Notes under the pieces: model-generated
Told to the model about the DNA's origin: nothing
The model's input: the letters and a program-made list of their open reading frames with translations, nothing else
Databases searched by the model: none
Part shown: piece after piece, positions 26,309 to 35,770 of the stretch
How the letters are laid out: each line of letters opens with the position of its first letter
Numbering within the stretch: the stretch's first letter is position 1
Program-made: the position numbers and the translations under genes
From: Candidatus Woesearchaeota archaeon
GTDB taxonomy: Archaea > Nanobdellota > Nanobdellia > Woesearchaeales > UBA10216
Length of the DNA stretch: 64,000 nt
Direction: 5' to 3'
Assembly (NCBI GenBank): GCA_016185705.1
Contig: JACPMZ010000004.1
Location: forward strand, 49,230 to 113,229

Positions 26309-26395
26309 ATGCAAAAGCTTGATATAGTTGTGTGGACGATAGTGACTATCTTGGTTGTCATAGGAATTTACGCGCTTATTAGAGGATTGCAATGA
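26309..26395 (+). CDS. small single-span membrane protein, 28 aa
   Basis: MQKLDIVVWTIVTILVVIG followed by IYALIRGLQ: one membrane helix. Its stop overlaps the ATG of the next gene (ATGA), and it follows the family C element after radA. The tight overlap with a plausible gene is the reason for calling it. Function unknown. Confidence 0.55.
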   Translation: MQKLDIVVWTIVTILVVIGIYALIRGLQ

Positions 26396-26706
26396 AATTC
26401 AAAGCAGATGACATCGTTATCTGGGTATTGCTGCTGGCTTCTGTTGCCATTCTGCTATGGCTGCTGAAAGGTTCCCCTACCTTAGAGAGTGCGCTATTAA
26501 CAATTGGCTTGTTCATAATTAGCTCTGAATTTTTGCTGTGGAGGAAATATTTTGATGTTGGCAAAAATACAGCAGTTGCTTTTGTTAAAATCAAAAATGA
26601 TATTGGCAACGTAAGAAATGATATAAGCAATCTAATTACAGGGCAAAGAGAAATGGGTAAGAAATTGAATAAAATTGAGAAGCTGATTAGGCTGCAAAGC
26701 TCGTAG
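26392..26706 (+). CDS. membrane protein with C-terminal coiled coil, 104 aa
   Basis: Two hydrophobic segments (IVIWVLLLASVAILLWLL and LLTIGLFIISSEFLLW) are followed by a heptad-like tail (KNDIGNVRNDISNL...MGKKLNKIEKLIRL). The plan resembles the broken gene at 39574, which is also paired with a tiny membrane protein. Overlaps the 28-aa ORF. No function assigned. The 170 bp after it hold only a gcgggctttagcccg palindrome resembling the second hairpin of family C. Confidence 0.6.
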   Translation: MKFKADDIVIWVLLLASVAILLWLLKGSPTLESALLTIGLFIISSEFLLWRKYFDVGKNTAVAFVKIKNDIGNVRNDISNLITGQREMGKKLNKIEKLIRLQSS

Positions 26707-26877
26707 GTGTTTGACTGGTGGTTCTTTAGAAATGCGTGCAAGTTCTTCTGATTCGCGCCTTAGAGTGGGCTTTAGGGCGAGCCTTTGGCAGAAACCTGCG
26801 GGCTTTAGCCCGAGAGTAGTTTGCAATTATCTTATAAAGTTATTTAATTGCCTTCCCTCTCAAATCATTTCCGGCTA

Positions 26878-27759
26878 TCACTTCCTCCTGCTGTCCGCAT
26901 AGAACCCGAACAGTATAATCTGCAGCCCTATTATCAGCAGCAGCACGGTCAATATTATGCTTGGAGTCTTGCCAATTGCTCCTAAGGTAATGTATCTGTA
27001 CAGCAGCCAGCTGCCCAGCACAAGCCCCAGCCCGATAAAAGCCAGCCCTATTGAGCCGAAGAATGTTATTGGCGCATAGTCCCTGAACAGTCTTATCAGG
27101 TTTGTGCCTCCGCGAACGCCGTAGTCAAGCGGCCCTTTCATCAGCCGGCTTTTTCCTTCTCTCTTGAGAAACGTTACAGGCACTTCGGCTATCATGAATT
27201 TTTTCCTGCTTGCTGCTATGATTTGGTCCTGCGTGTATGTAAACCCGGATGTGATTTCTGCTTCCTGCGCCACTTTTTTGGTAAATGCCCGGAAGCCTGT
27301 CTGAGCATCATGAATTCGCATCTTGATGATGTACGATACTATTAGCGAAAATATCTTGTTGCCTATTTTTTTTGTCAGCGGCATTCCCACGATTCTGCCC
27401 TTGAACCTTGAGCCCAGCGCAAGGTCTGCTCCGTTTCTGATAGCTTCAAGCAGCCGCGGAATTTCCTCAGGCATGTACTGCAAATCAGCATCAATGTGCA
27501 CAATAACGTCTGCTTTCCGTTCAAGCGCTTTTTCTATTTCTGTCTTGAATGTTTCCCCAAGCCCGTAATTCCTTGGGTGGGAATAAACGAGAGCGCCGGC
27601 TTTCTTGGCAGCTTCAGCTGTTTTGTCAGAAGAGCCGTCATCCACCACAATTATTTCGCTTTTCTGCTTCAGCTGCCTGGTTACTGCCTTAATCTTTTCT
27701 ATGAGCGCAGCAATTGTTTTCTCTTCGTTGAACGCAGGGATGGAAACGATTATTTTCAT
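26878..27759 (-). CDS. GT2 polyprenyl-phosphate glycosyltransferase with two C-terminal membrane helices, 293 aa
   Basis: DPM1/GtrB type: IIVSIPAFNEEKTI, VVDDGSSDKT, VIHIDADLQYMPEE (DxD), SRFKGRIVGMPLTKK and GFTYTQDQIIAASRK. Two hydrophobic stretches follow (ITFFGSIGLAFIGLGLVLG, IILTVLLLIIGLQIILFG). It makes a lipid-phosphate-linked sugar for the GT-C enzymes. The ATG at 27759 is 27 nt from a tttaaata box; an earlier frame start is not supported. Confidence 0.88.
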   Translation of the reverse strand: MKIIVSIPAFNEEKTIAALIEKIKAVTRQLKQKSEIIVVDDGSSDKTAEAAKKAGALVYSHPRNYGLGETFKTEIEKALERKADVIVHIDADLQYMPEEIPRLLEAIRNGADLALGSRFKGRIVGMPLTKKIGNKIFSLIVSYIIKMRIHDAQTGFRAFTKKVAQEAEITSGFTYTQDQIIAASRKKFMIAEVPVTFLKREGKSRLMKGPLDYGVRGGTNLIRLFRDYAPITFFGSIGLAFIGLGLVLGSWLLYRYITLGAIGKTPSIILTVLLLIIGLQIILFGFYADSRRK

Positions 27760-27986
27760 GCTTTTCGGCAGCCGGGCGTGCTTTAAATAAGTTTTTGTAA
27801 GTGCTAACGGCAAAACCGGAAAAAAGTTGTCGTAGTGGTTGCAGTAGCAGCTGTTTATGCTATCGTGGCGGCAGCAGGTGAGAATGCTAACTGCTGAACA
27901 TAAGCAGTTGATGGAAGAAAATGCTTTTCTTGGCGCTAAAGTAAGTTTTCCAAAAATTTTTAAACGACTGGTGTTAGTCTAATCCC

Positions 27987-29405
27987 ATGAGAGTTAGCGT
28001 TTTTGAAAACATTGGTTTCCTGTTTGTTTCTGACATAATTTCCAGGCTGCTTTCCTTCGCTTTATTTTTGGCAATTGCACACACGCTCGGCAAGTCAGGT
28101 TTGGGTGATTACTCTTTCATCTTTGCGTTTATCGGCCTGTTTGTTGTTTTCAATGACCTTGGCATTCAGGTGCTGTTTGTCAGGGATGTTGCCAAGGATT
28201 TGAAACAAACAGCCCATATTCTCAGCAACGCTTTGACTATGAAACTGTTTCTTGGCATTGTGGTTGCAGTTATAACAGCAGCAGCTGTTAATTTTTCCAG
28301 TGTTTCCGGCGAAGTTATTCTTTCAGTTTACGTGGTTGCATTTGCCACTTTCATTTTCAGCATTAAAACCATTCTTATGGCTGTTTTTTATGCGCATGAG
28401 CGCATGCTTTTCGTTTCAATTGCCAAGGTTCTTGAGATGTTTCTGGCGGTTGTTTTAGGGCTTGCGGCTGTCATCGCAGGATATGGCCTGCTTGGAATTG
28501 CATTTGCCTTCCTCGCAGCATACAGCATTACGCTTGTTGTCACTTTGGCTGCTGTCCGCAACATTGTTCCGCTTCAGCTTGGATTTGATTTTGCTTTCCA
28601 GAAGCAGTTCTTGAGGGATTCAATGCCTTTCTGGTTTTCCAGCTTGTTTGTGGCAATATATTTCAGGATAGATACGGTTATGCTGACGTTTATGCAGGGC
28701 AGCGCAGCCACCGGCTTGTATAACGCTTCTTACCGCTTGCTTGACGCCCTTTATTTTATTCCTTCAGCTATTATCGGCGCTGTTTTTCCTGCCATGTCGC
28801 GGCTGTACGTTTCCGGCATGGCAAATCTGCGTGTTCTTTACAGGAAAGTTTTCTATTATCTTTTTGCCCTTGCTCTTCCTATGGGTGTTGGCGTTACCCT
28901 TTTGGCCGAGCGGCTCACATTTTTCATTTTCGGCGCTGAATTTTCCGGCTCGCATGTCGCTTTGCAGATCCTGATTTGGGCGCTTGTCGCAATTTTTTTA
29001 AGCTCGCTGACCGGATTTTTGATGAACGCAATCAACAAGCAATTGACATTCACTTTAATCACTGCCGCAGCTGCTTTTATCAATGTTGCCTTGAACCTTG
29101 TCTTTATTCCTTTGTGGAGCTTTATCGGCGCAGCTTTCACCACAGTAATTACCGAGTTTTTTGTTCTGATTGCTTTGCTTTACTTTGCCCGCGCTAATGA
29201 TTATTCTTTTAGCCTTTTCAAAACTGCTGTGAAGCCGCTGCTTGCAACTGCTGTTATGGCCGCTGTAATTTTTTTGCTGCTGCAGTTTCACCTGCTTGTC
29301 ATAATTCCTGCCGCAGCTTTGTCATACTTTGTCGTTTTGCTCTTGATTAAAGGAATTGAGCCTGAAGAATTGCAATTAGCCAAAGGCTACTTGCATCTCA
29401 GATAA
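27987..29405 (+). CDS. polysaccharide flippase, Wzx/MATE-like (MOP superfamily), 472 aa
   Basis: About 12-14 hydrophobic segments. The N-terminal pattern FLFVSDIISRLLSFALFLAIAHTLG and GDYSFIFAFIGLFVVFNDLGIQVLFVRDVAK is typical of O-antigen/polysaccharide flippases. It would move lipid-linked oligosaccharide across the membrane. A TATA box (atttttaaac near 27960) gives a leaderless start. Its 3' end overlaps the convergent GT-C gene by 8 nt. Confidence 0.9.
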   Translation: MRVSVFENIGFLFVSDIISRLLSFALFLAIAHTLGKSGLGDYSFIFAFIGLFVVFNDLGIQVLFVRDVAKDLKQTAHILSNALTMKLFLGIVVAVITAAAVNFSSVSGEVILSVYVVAFATFIFSIKTILMAVFYAHERMLFVSIAKVLEMFLAVVLGLAAVIAGYGLLGIAFAFLAAYSITLVVTLAAVRNIVPLQLGFDFAFQKQFLRDSMPFWFSSLFVAIYFRIDTVMLTFMQGSAATGLYNASYRLLDALYFIPSAIIGAVFPAMSRLYVSGMANLRVLYRKVFYYLFALALPMGVGVTLLAERLTFFIFGAEFSGSHVALQILIWALVAIFLSSLTGFLMNAINKQLTFTLITAAAAFINVALNLVFIPLWSFIGAAFTTVITEFFVLIALLYFARANDYSFSLFKTAVKPLLATAVMAAVIFLLLQFHLLVIIPAAALSYFVVLLLIKGIEPEELQLAKGYLHLR

Positions 29406-31413
29406 CTTTAAGCACAACAGCCCCGCTGTTCTGGTAGGGCGCTGCAAAAAGCCCTGATGCAGCCATGTCATTCAGCAGTCTAATGGTTTCATTCTGCCCG
29501 AATCGCTGCGCTTCCATCCCGCCGATAATCATGTATTCGTAATCGTTCTGCTTCATCCACGCTGCTACTTCCTCAGCGCTCTTGTTCAGGCCGCCCTGCC
29601 TGAACTTGCCTTCTGCTTCGCACCACCCGCAGCTGTACTTGTCCATTGCCAGTATCTGGCCGTCTGTGAAGAACGAGAACACTTTGGTTTCAGCAGGCAG
29701 TTCCTTAAGCGCCAGATAAACAGACAGCTCATCCATTGACGTCCAGAATGCTCCAGGAGGCCACGTTGCCGTGTTGACTTCGTATTTCTGCTCGGCTGAC
29801 GTAAGCCATATGCCCGGCAGCACAGCCAAAATAAGCGCCACATTTCCTAATACAGCTAAATTTTTGCTTACTCTGAGCATCGGCTGCATTGCAAACAAGC
29901 TCCATAAGCCTTCTGCCGCAATTAGTGCAAGAGGAACTGCCATTACCATCCATGTCCTGAATGCAAAAAACCCGACAGGGAAGTCAAACGTTAAATTGTT
30001 TACAATCAGGAAAGACCACAAAAACCACAGCAAAGATATGAAATATGCAGTCTTCTCCTTCCACGCCCCGGTTGCAAATAAAACCGCTATCATCACCGCA
30101 GAATACGCCGCAATTAAGTGCAGCATTTTTTCAGTGGATAAATATGTAAGGATAAAAACGGCAGCCGCAACAGCTATCGCAACTATCTTCGCTTTCATAT
30201 TTAATCTTTTGATGCTCATTATCGGCGCAGCAACCAATCCCACTAAAAACAGCAGCATAACAGCTTTCCCAATCCCTACAGGATTGTTTATCAGGTTCTG
30301 CCCTTTTGCAATGAAGAAATCCTCAAACGTGTACGGCCTTGAGGCTGTCCCGCTCCATTTGTGAAATGTTTTGAGAAAGGTGTGCAGCGCCTTGTCAGGC
30401 AGCCCTGTTTGCTGCACAGCGTCTGCCGTCCTCCTCGCAGGTTCTGTAGCCGTAAAGTAGAACGCTTTCCCGTCAAATCCCCACCAGCTCAGTGACGCAA
30501 TTACGCCCCCAAACACTGCTGTTGCATAAGCTTTTAAATTTTTAGTCAGCAAAACCTTTACGGCAGCGTACATTGCAACCATAACAAACAGCGTTAATGT
30601 GCTTGTAGGATGCGAAACAAGCAATCCGCCCAGAGCTATGGCGGCAACCCATTTCCATCTTTTATCGTCTTTTATTTTTTCCAGGCAGTACATTGCAGGG
30701 AAAAACATCATCATTGCCAGCGCAGGCGACCAGATAAAATGGCTGAGGTAAGCAGGCACTGCTGCCAATACTGCGGTCGCAAACAGCGCTTTGTTCCTGT
30801 TCTCAAGGAAACGCGCAGCAAAAAAGTAAAAGAAAACCAAACTCAGTGAAATTATAAGCGCATTGAAAAACTTCACAGTCCAGTACAGGGACTTTTCAGT
30901 TTGGTGCATCAATCCAAACACAAAGTCGTAGCTCGGCGGATAGGGATTCATGTACTGGAAGCCCTTGTATGGGGATAGGGAAAAAGTTTTTTCAGTTGCA
31001 ATGTATCTTGCCCCTTCCACATGCCCCCACGGGTCATCATCCTCCACGTATGGATAAGCAAAAGCCCCGGAAGCGTACATGTACAGGCTGCCCGCAAAAA
31101 TCAGCAGCACAAGTAATGTGTTAATATCGGATTTACTTACAGAAACCTTTCCCAGCTTAATCTTCCTGTAATTCCTCAGCAAATAATAGGCGGGATACGC
31201 TGCTGCCAGCGCAAAAAATATTTTCCAGTCAAGCGGAATCCTGGCTGCATGCATAATCATGGCTAAAATTATTACCGCAGCAGCTCCAATGCCGATTCGC
31301 ATTATTTGCCGTTCAAGAAAATTGCCGGCTTCTTTTGCCCTCGCCAGACTCGTTGTGGCAAACCCGAACCCCCAGAAGTACAAAAAGAACAGCACGATGC
31401 TTGCGAAAACCAT
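29398..31413 (-). CDS. polytopic GT-C-like membrane glycosyltransferase, 671 aa
   Basis: Many membrane segments. The acidic motif EDDDPWGHVEGARYI (about residues 122-136) is in the first large loop and resembles the DPxxH motif of oligosaccharyltransferase/GT-C enzymes, then NPYPPSYDF. No WWDYG-type motif is seen in the soluble C-terminal part, so I do not call it AglB. A TATA box near 31440 supports the start at 31413. Probable transfer of lipid-linked sugar outside the cell. Confidence 0.78.
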   Translation of the reverse strand: MVFASIVLFFLYFWGFGFATTSLARAKEAGNFLERQIMRIGIGAAAVIILAMIMHAARIPLDWKIFFALAAAYPAYYLLRNYRKIKLGKVSVSKSDINTLLVLLIFAGSLYMYASGAFAYPYVEDDDPWGHVEGARYIATEKTFSLSPYKGFQYMNPYPPSYDFVFGLMHQTEKSLYWTVKFFNALIISLSLVFFYFFAARFLENRNKALFATAVLAAVPAYLSHFIWSPALAMMMFFPAMYCLEKIKDDKRWKWVAAIALGGLLVSHPTSTLTLFVMVAMYAAVKVLLTKNLKAYATAVFGGVIASLSWWGFDGKAFYFTATEPARRTADAVQQTGLPDKALHTFLKTFHKWSGTASRPYTFEDFFIAKGQNLINNPVGIGKAVMLLFLVGLVAAPIMSIKRLNMKAKIVAIAVAAAVFILTYLSTEKMLHLIAAYSAVMIAVLFATGAWKEKTAYFISLLWFLWSFLIVNNLTFDFPVGFFAFRTWMVMAVPLALIAAEGLWSLFAMQPMLRVSKNLAVLGNVALILAVLPGIWLTSAEQKYEVNTATWPPGAFWTSMDELSVYLALKELPAETKVFSFFTDGQILAMDKYSCGWCEAEGKFRQGGLNKSAEEVAAWMKQNDYEYMIIGGMEAQRFGQNETIRLLNDMAASGLFAAPYQNSGAVVLKVI

Positions 31414-31459
31414 TGCCTGCCGAGTATTTCAGGGGCTATTTAAAGTTTGTGAAGCTGTA

Positions 31460-31583
31460 CAGTATCTCCGAAACTGCCTTAGTTCCATCCACTGCGCTCT
31501 ATTTCCTCCTCCCTTAAATTTCGAGGGGAGGAGGAAATAGAGCGCCGCAGCACGCAGTGCCACAGATGCAATCGGAGATACTG
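31460..31583. repeat. family A palindromic element, copy c
   Basis: Nested palindrome: outer arms CAGTATCTCCG/CGGAGATACTG, inner arms gcgctctatttcctcctccc and its near-complement around ttaaatttcga. It lies between the divergent genes at 31413 and 31631, upstream of the latter's TATA box. No clear target duplication. Confidence 0.8.
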
Positions 31584-31630
31584 AACATGACGAAAACCTT
31601 TAAATAAAAACCCAAAAGCTTTCCAGCATC

Positions 31631-32344
31631 GTGAAAGGCGTCAGCGTCATTATTCCGGGATACAATGAGGAGCATGCGGTTTCCAATACTGTTTCTGTTG
31701 TCCATAAAATCATGTCTTCGCTCGGCAGGCCGTTTGAAATCTTTGTTGTTGACGACGGCTCTGCTGATTCAACGCCTGAAATTCTGAAAAAGCTTGCAAA
31801 AAAGTATAAAAATCTGCGTTACAAATCATACAGCGACGGCCCTTCCCGCAGAGAGAACCTTGCCAAGTCATTTAAGCTGCTCAAAGGCGAGGACATCCTG
31901 CTGCTTGACATGGACCTTTCCCTCAATCCAAGGCATTTTGCCGAGATGCTTTACTGGCTTGATGGCGGCTTTGACATGGTTATAATAAACCGCTACCATA
32001 AAAACTCCAATATCAAGCGCCATCCGAAGCGGTTTGTGATAAGCAAGGTTTACAACGCTTTTATCCGCTTATTGTTCCATACTGGCTTTAAGGACAACAT
32101 CTGCGGCTTTAAGGCATTTAAGAGGAATGTTATCCTGAACCTTGTCGGGCAGGCAGGCATTGATAATTCAAGAAAGCGCAGCGTCTTCTGGGATACGCAA
32201 ATCCTAATCCATGCTGTCCGCAGCAAGCTGCGCATTAAGGAAATTCCTGCCACTTGGACTGAAGGAAAAAGCTCAGCATTGAGTTTTAAGAAAGAGATGA
32301 GCATGTTCCCTTACATTCTTAAGTTTTGGTGGAGGTTACGCTGA
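31631..32344 (+). CDS. GT2 glycosyltransferase, DPM1-like, 237 aa
   Basis: SVIIPGYNEEHAV, FVVDDGSADSTP and LLDMDLSLNPRH (DxD-equivalent) define a GT-A dolichyl-phosphate sugar transferase; SVFWDTQILIHAV is the C-terminal motif. The start is a GTG, set by the tttaaata box about 27 nt upstream. The 3' end overlaps the convergent oxidoreductase gene by 26 bp. No membrane helices are seen at the C-terminus. Confidence 0.86.
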   Translation: MKGVSVIIPGYNEEHAVSNTVSVVHKIMSSLGRPFEIFVVDDGSADSTPEILKKLAKKYKNLRYKSYSDGPSRRENLAKSFKLLKGEDILLLDMDLSLNPRHFAEMLYWLDGGFDMVIINRYHKNSNIKRHPKRFVISKVYNAFIRLLFHTGFKDNICGFKAFKRNVILNLVGQAGIDNSRKRSVFWDTQILIHAVRSKLRIKEIPATWTEGKSSALSFKKEMSMFPYILKFWWRLR

Positions 32345-33248
32345 CCGGCTGCCCGCCTTTCTTTATTGATTCGTCGCACGCTTCCAGAACCTTTACAACC
32401 TTCAACCCCTCTGCCCCGTCAGTCAGCGGCTTTTTGTTGTTTTCAACGCAGTCAATAAAATGCTTTAACTCTTCTGTTAAAGGCATTTTGTCAAACTCAA
32501 AGCTTTTGCCCTCGCCGTAATAAGTCAGCTTCCTCGCATAGTCGTCAAACACAGCGCTTGCTTTCTCTCCAATCACTATAACCATGCGCTGCTTCGCCGG
32601 ATAGACCCAGCTGGCAAAGCTCACTGCAAATACTTCTCCGAAGCGCATGTCCGCTGTCACAGCATCGGTTCCTTTTCCGCGGAAGCTTGCTCCGTTTGCG
32701 CTTATGCTTTTGGGATAGCTTCCGAACAAATAGCTTAGGATGGTCATGTCGTGCGGCAGAAAATCCCACACAACTGTCGTGTCGTCCCTTGAGTTTGTGT
32801 GCGTGCCGATGAGCTGCACGTGCCTTACCTTTCCAAACGCCCCGCTGTCAATCTCTTCTTTTAGCTTCTGCACTCCGGGATTGTAGCGGTGTATGTGCCC
32901 GACCATTAAAATAAGCTTTTTCTCTTCAGCAATCTTTATAAGCTCCTCTGCTTCAGCGCTGTTCAGGGTAAACGGCTTCTCAACCAGAACATGCTTTCCT
33001 GCTTCCAAGGAATCCTTTACAATTTGATAATGCGTTGGGTCCGGCGTTGAGATAGCAACAGCATTTACTTCGGAATCTCTGAGAATTTCCTTGTAGTCAG
33101 TGGTTGCCTGCGCCCGACCGGTTTGCTTTGCTTTTTCCAGAGTGGCTTCTGTTTTTGAGCAAATCCACTTAACCTCTGCTCCTAATTCCAAAAACACTTT
33201 TAAAAAATTCTGTCCCCACTTTCCGACTCCGATAATCCCGAGTTTCAT
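32319..33248 (-). CDS. Gfo/Idh/MocA-family NAD(P)-dependent sugar oxidoreductase, 309 aa
   Basis: Rossmann motif LGIIGVGKWGQNFLK, AISTPDPTHY, and the family EKP motif GKHVLVEKPFTL at about residues 90-101. HIHRYNPGVQKL and FLPHDMTILSYLFG carry substrate-side residues. It is similar to WlbA-type UDP-sugar 3-dehydrogenases, which work with DegT aminotransferases (one lies at 47548); that pairing is inference. Leaderless start set by tttataaa near 33276. Confidence 0.85.
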   Translation of the reverse strand: MKLGIIGVGKWGQNFLKVFLELGAEVKWICSKTEATLEKAKQTGRAQATTDYKEILRDSEVNAVAISTPDPTHYQIVKDSLEAGKHVLVEKPFTLNSAEAEELIKIAEEKKLILMVGHIHRYNPGVQKLKEEIDSGAFGKVRHVQLIGTHTNSRDDTTVVWDFLPHDMTILSYLFGSYPKSISANGASFRGKGTDAVTADMRFGEVFAVSFASWVYPAKQRMVIVIGEKASAVFDDYARKLTYYGEGKSFEFDKMPLTEELKHFIDCVENNKKPLTDGAEGLKVVKVLEACDESIKKGGQPVSVTSTKT

Positions 33249-33291
33249 GTCAAACCATGAATCCGGATGCGTTTATAAAAGTTGCCCATCA

Positions 33292-33428
33292 GGCGCTGTT
33301 GAAAAGTCCATGCGCTCCTGTTGTTTTGCTAAGCTGCCCTGATTTTTCCCTCCCTTAATATTAAGGGAGGGAAAAATCAGGAAGAACGGCGAGGCAGCTG
33401 CGGGCATGCCGCTAACTTTTCAATGACG
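33292..33428. repeat. family A palindromic element, copy d
   Basis: Outer inverted repeats GGCGCTGTTGAAAAGT and ACTTTTCAATGACGCC. The core at 33338-33381 is a perfect 44-bp palindrome without a spacer, reading CCTGATTTTTCCCTCCC on each strand. GCCCATCA occurs directly outside both ends, an 8-bp target duplication. The termini match copy l and recall IS6/IS1595-type ends. Confidence 0.88.
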
Positions 33429-33474
33429 CCGCCCATCAAAAACTTTTATAAACCTGCCCTCGCTGCCTTTGTTC

Positions 33475-34689
33475 ATGGAGTGCAGGGTTTGCGGGACAGC
33501 CACGAGAATGTTTCTTTCGCTTGGCGAGACTGCGCTTGCGAATAGCTACCTGTCCGCCAATGAGGTTGAGCGCAGGGAGATGAAGTTCCCTCTGGAGCTC
33601 TCTTTCTGCGAAAAATGCAAAGTCGTTCAGCTCAACCATACTGTCCCGCCAGAGCTTTTGTTTAAGCATTACCTCTACGTTACTTCCACTTCCAATACTT
33701 TCAGGCAGCACTTTGCGCAGTATGCTGAGTCCATAGCAAAGGAATTTAATCTTGGCAAAAGCTCTTTGGCAGTTGACATCGGCAGCAACGACGGGTTGCT
33801 GCTTAAAGGATTTCAAAAGTTTGGTGTAAAAGTAGTAGGGATAGAACCGGCTGCTAATGTTGCTAAAATAGCTGCTGATGACGGCGTGGAGACGGTTAAC
33901 GATTTCTTTAACGAAAATGTTGCTAAGCAAATTGTTGCTGCAAAGGGACATGCGGACGTTGTTACTGCCAACAATGTTTTTGCCCATACCGACACTATTA
34001 AAGACATTGCCAAAAATGTTAAAACGCTTTTGAAGGAGGACGGCATTTTTGTTGTTGAAGCTGCTTACTTGGTTGATATGCTTAAGGATATGACATTTGA
34101 CGCTGTTTATCACGAGCATCTTTTTTATTATTCATTGACAGCGCTGGATTATTTTTTCAAAAATAACGGAATGCAAATATTCAAAGTTCAGCACGTTCCA
34201 AGCCACGGCGGCTCGCTGAGGGTTTTTGTTAAGAAGCAGGAATCAGGCAGGGAAGTTGATTCTTCTGTTGCCGAAATGCTTGACAGTGAAAAGGGGGTTG
34301 TTGACAATTTTGAAACTTACAGGACTTTTGCTGCTAAAGTCCATGATAACAGGAAAAAGCTGGTAAAGCTGCTTGCAGGCATTAAAAGTCAGGGCAGGTC
34401 AATTGCTGCTTACGGCGCGCCTGCCAAAGCTACAACTCTCCTCAGCTTTTGCGGCATTGGAAAGGAAACGATTGATTATGTGGTTGACGATTCCCCTCTT
34501 AAGCAGGGCTTGTTCATGCCCGGCTCGCACATACCTATAGTAAGCTCAGCGCATCTTGACAGCAATCAACCGGATTACATTCTCATTTTGGCTTGGAATT
34601 TTGCCGGGGAAATACTGAAGAACACGAAGAAATATGCTGATGCCGGCGTTAAGTTTATTGTTCCTGTGCCTGAGCCGATGGTCAGGTAG
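33475..34689 (+). CDS. zinc-binding sugar C-methyltransferase, 404 aa
   Basis: Three-part enzyme of the TylC3/NovU type. The N-terminal zinc-binding domain is MECRVCG ... SFCEKCKVVQLNH; the SAM domain has LAVDIGSNDGLLLKGF and ADVVTANNVFAHT; the C-terminal domain is GAPAKATTLLSFCGIG ... YVVDDSPLKQG. It methylates a carbon of a nucleotide-linked deoxy-sugar, often with an epimerase alongside. The start at 33475 is 27 nt from the tttataaa box. It is a paralog of the fragment at the left edge of the window. It overlaps the convergent epimerase gene by 8 nt. Confidence 0.9.
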   Translation: MECRVCGTATRMFLSLGETALANSYLSANEVERREMKFPLELSFCEKCKVVQLNHTVPPELLFKHYLYVTSTSNTFRQHFAQYAESIAKEFNLGKSSLAVDIGSNDGLLLKGFQKFGVKVVGIEPAANVAKIAADDGVETVNDFFNENVAKQIVAAKGHADVVTANNVFAHTDTIKDIAKNVKTLLKEDGIFVVEAAYLVDMLKDMTFDAVYHEHLFYYSLTALDYFFKNNGMQIFKVQHVPSHGGSLRVFVKKQESGREVDSSVAEMLDSEKGVVDNFETYRTFAAKVHDNRKKLVKLLAGIKSQGRSIAAYGAPAKATTLLSFCGIGKETIDYVVDDSPLKQGLFMPGSHIPIVSSAHLDSNQPDYILILAWNFAGEILKNTKKYADAGVKFIVPVPEPMVR

Positions 34690-35770
34690 GTTTTATTGCT
34701 TCCGCCAGCGGCGACTGTATCCTGTATTCCTCTATCGCCCACTGTATGAATCTCTTTATTCCTGTCTTTAAGTCAACCTTTGCATCGTATCCCAGCTTTT
34801 TTATTTTGGTCAGGTCAGGGCATCTTCGTTTCGGGTCGCCAAGCGTATAGGCGTCATTCGGCCCGGAAGTTTTTTCAATATTTATCTTGTTGTCAAAGAT
34901 TTCTGCCATTGTTTCCGCAAGTTTTAGCATGCTTATTTCATTGTCTTCGCTGCCGACATTAAAAGGTTCTCCATTCATGCCTTCTGCAAGCAGCACTTTG
35001 AAAAACCCAATCATTGCATCGCTCACGTAGCAGAACGTTCTCGTGTTTGCCCCGTCTCCGTATACCGGTATCGGCTCGCTGTTGAACGCCTTGGCAACAA
35101 AGTTGGGTATTACCCTGTAGTCGTCCAGCCGCATACCGGGCCCGTAGATGTTGAACGGCCGTATCATTTTGACAGGAACGCCGTGAGTCTGGTGGTATGC
35201 GATGCACATTGTTTCTCCAAGGCGTTTGGATTCGTCGTAATTTGCCCGCGGTCCGATGCACGACACGTTTCCAAAGTATTCCTCATTTGTAGGCACATGC
35301 TCTGGATGCGGGTCTCCGTACACTTCGCTTGAGCTGAAGAACAGCATGCTCTTCACTTTCTTTTCCTTTGCGAGTTCAAGCATGTTTTTTGTTCCTAATG
35401 TTGCAACGTCAATCGTTTCAATTTTGTATTTCCTGTAGAATCTTGGGGATGCAATGCCGGCCAGGTGAATAAGATAGTCAATATCTTCATCTATCTGCAG
35501 CGGATATTTTACGTCATGCGTTATTGCCCTGAAGTTTTCGCTTTCTTCAATCCTGTAGCCCACTCCTGTTATGAAATTGTCCGCAGATATGATTTTGCAC
35601 GGCTTTTCCAGGACGTTTCTGTTCAGGTAATCTATGGTAAGCAGAAAGTAATTTCCCAGAAATCCTGCGCCGCCTGTAATCAGCAGAGTTCTGCCGCTCA
35701 GCTTGGCTGCGTCAGGCATTATGCCTGCTGCTATTGTCCGAACATCTTCTTCTATTACTTTACCCGTCAT
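34682..35770 (-). CDS. NAD-dependent nucleotide-sugar epimerase/decarboxylase-like (UXS-like), 362 aa
   Basis: Extended SDR: LLITGGAGFLGNYFLL, FFSSSEVYGDP, ANYDESKRLGETMC and IRPFNIYGPGMRLDDYRVIPNFV. The last two resemble UDP-glucuronate decarboxylases and related dehydratases. About 28 extra residues stand before the Rossmann motif. It overlaps the cupin gene by 11 nt and shares its promoter, so the pair probably performs consecutive steps on one sugar. Confidence 0.85.
   Translation of the reverse strand: MTGKVIEEDVRTIAAGIMPDAAKLSGRTLLITGGAGFLGNYFLLTIDYLNRNVLEKPCKIISADNFITGVGYRIEESENFRAITHDVKYPLQIDEDIDYLIHLAGIASPRFYRKYKIETIDVATLGTKNMLELAKEKKVKSMLFFSSSEVYGDPHPEHVPTNEEYFGNVSCIGPRANYDESKRLGETMCIAYHQTHGVPVKMIRPFNIYGPGMRLDDYRVIPNFVAKAFNSEPIPVYGDGANTRTFCYVSDAMIGFFKVLLAEGMNGEPFNVGSEDNEISMLKLAETMAEIFDNKINIEKTSGPNDAYTLGDPKRRCPDLTKIKKLGYDAKVDLKTGIKRFIQWAIEEYRIQSPLAEAIKPT

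Noticed and set aside
26720..26822. Another family C copy
   Set aside because: Only the gcgggctttagcccg hairpin is shared; the first hairpin and TTGACA ends are not recognisable.
27820..27910. Short Cys-rich or Val/Ala-rich ORFs upstream of the flippase
   Set aside because: No promoter spacing, overlap or conserved motif supports them; composition reflects GCAGTAG-type repeats.
29771..30364. A 197-codon open frame on the plus strand
   Set aside because: It is antisense to the 671-aa membrane protein gene, has no start signals and no recognisable domain.
29398..31413. AglB oligosaccharyltransferase
   Set aside because: The DDDPWGH motif is suggestive but no WWDYG-like or DK motif is visible in the C-terminal domain.
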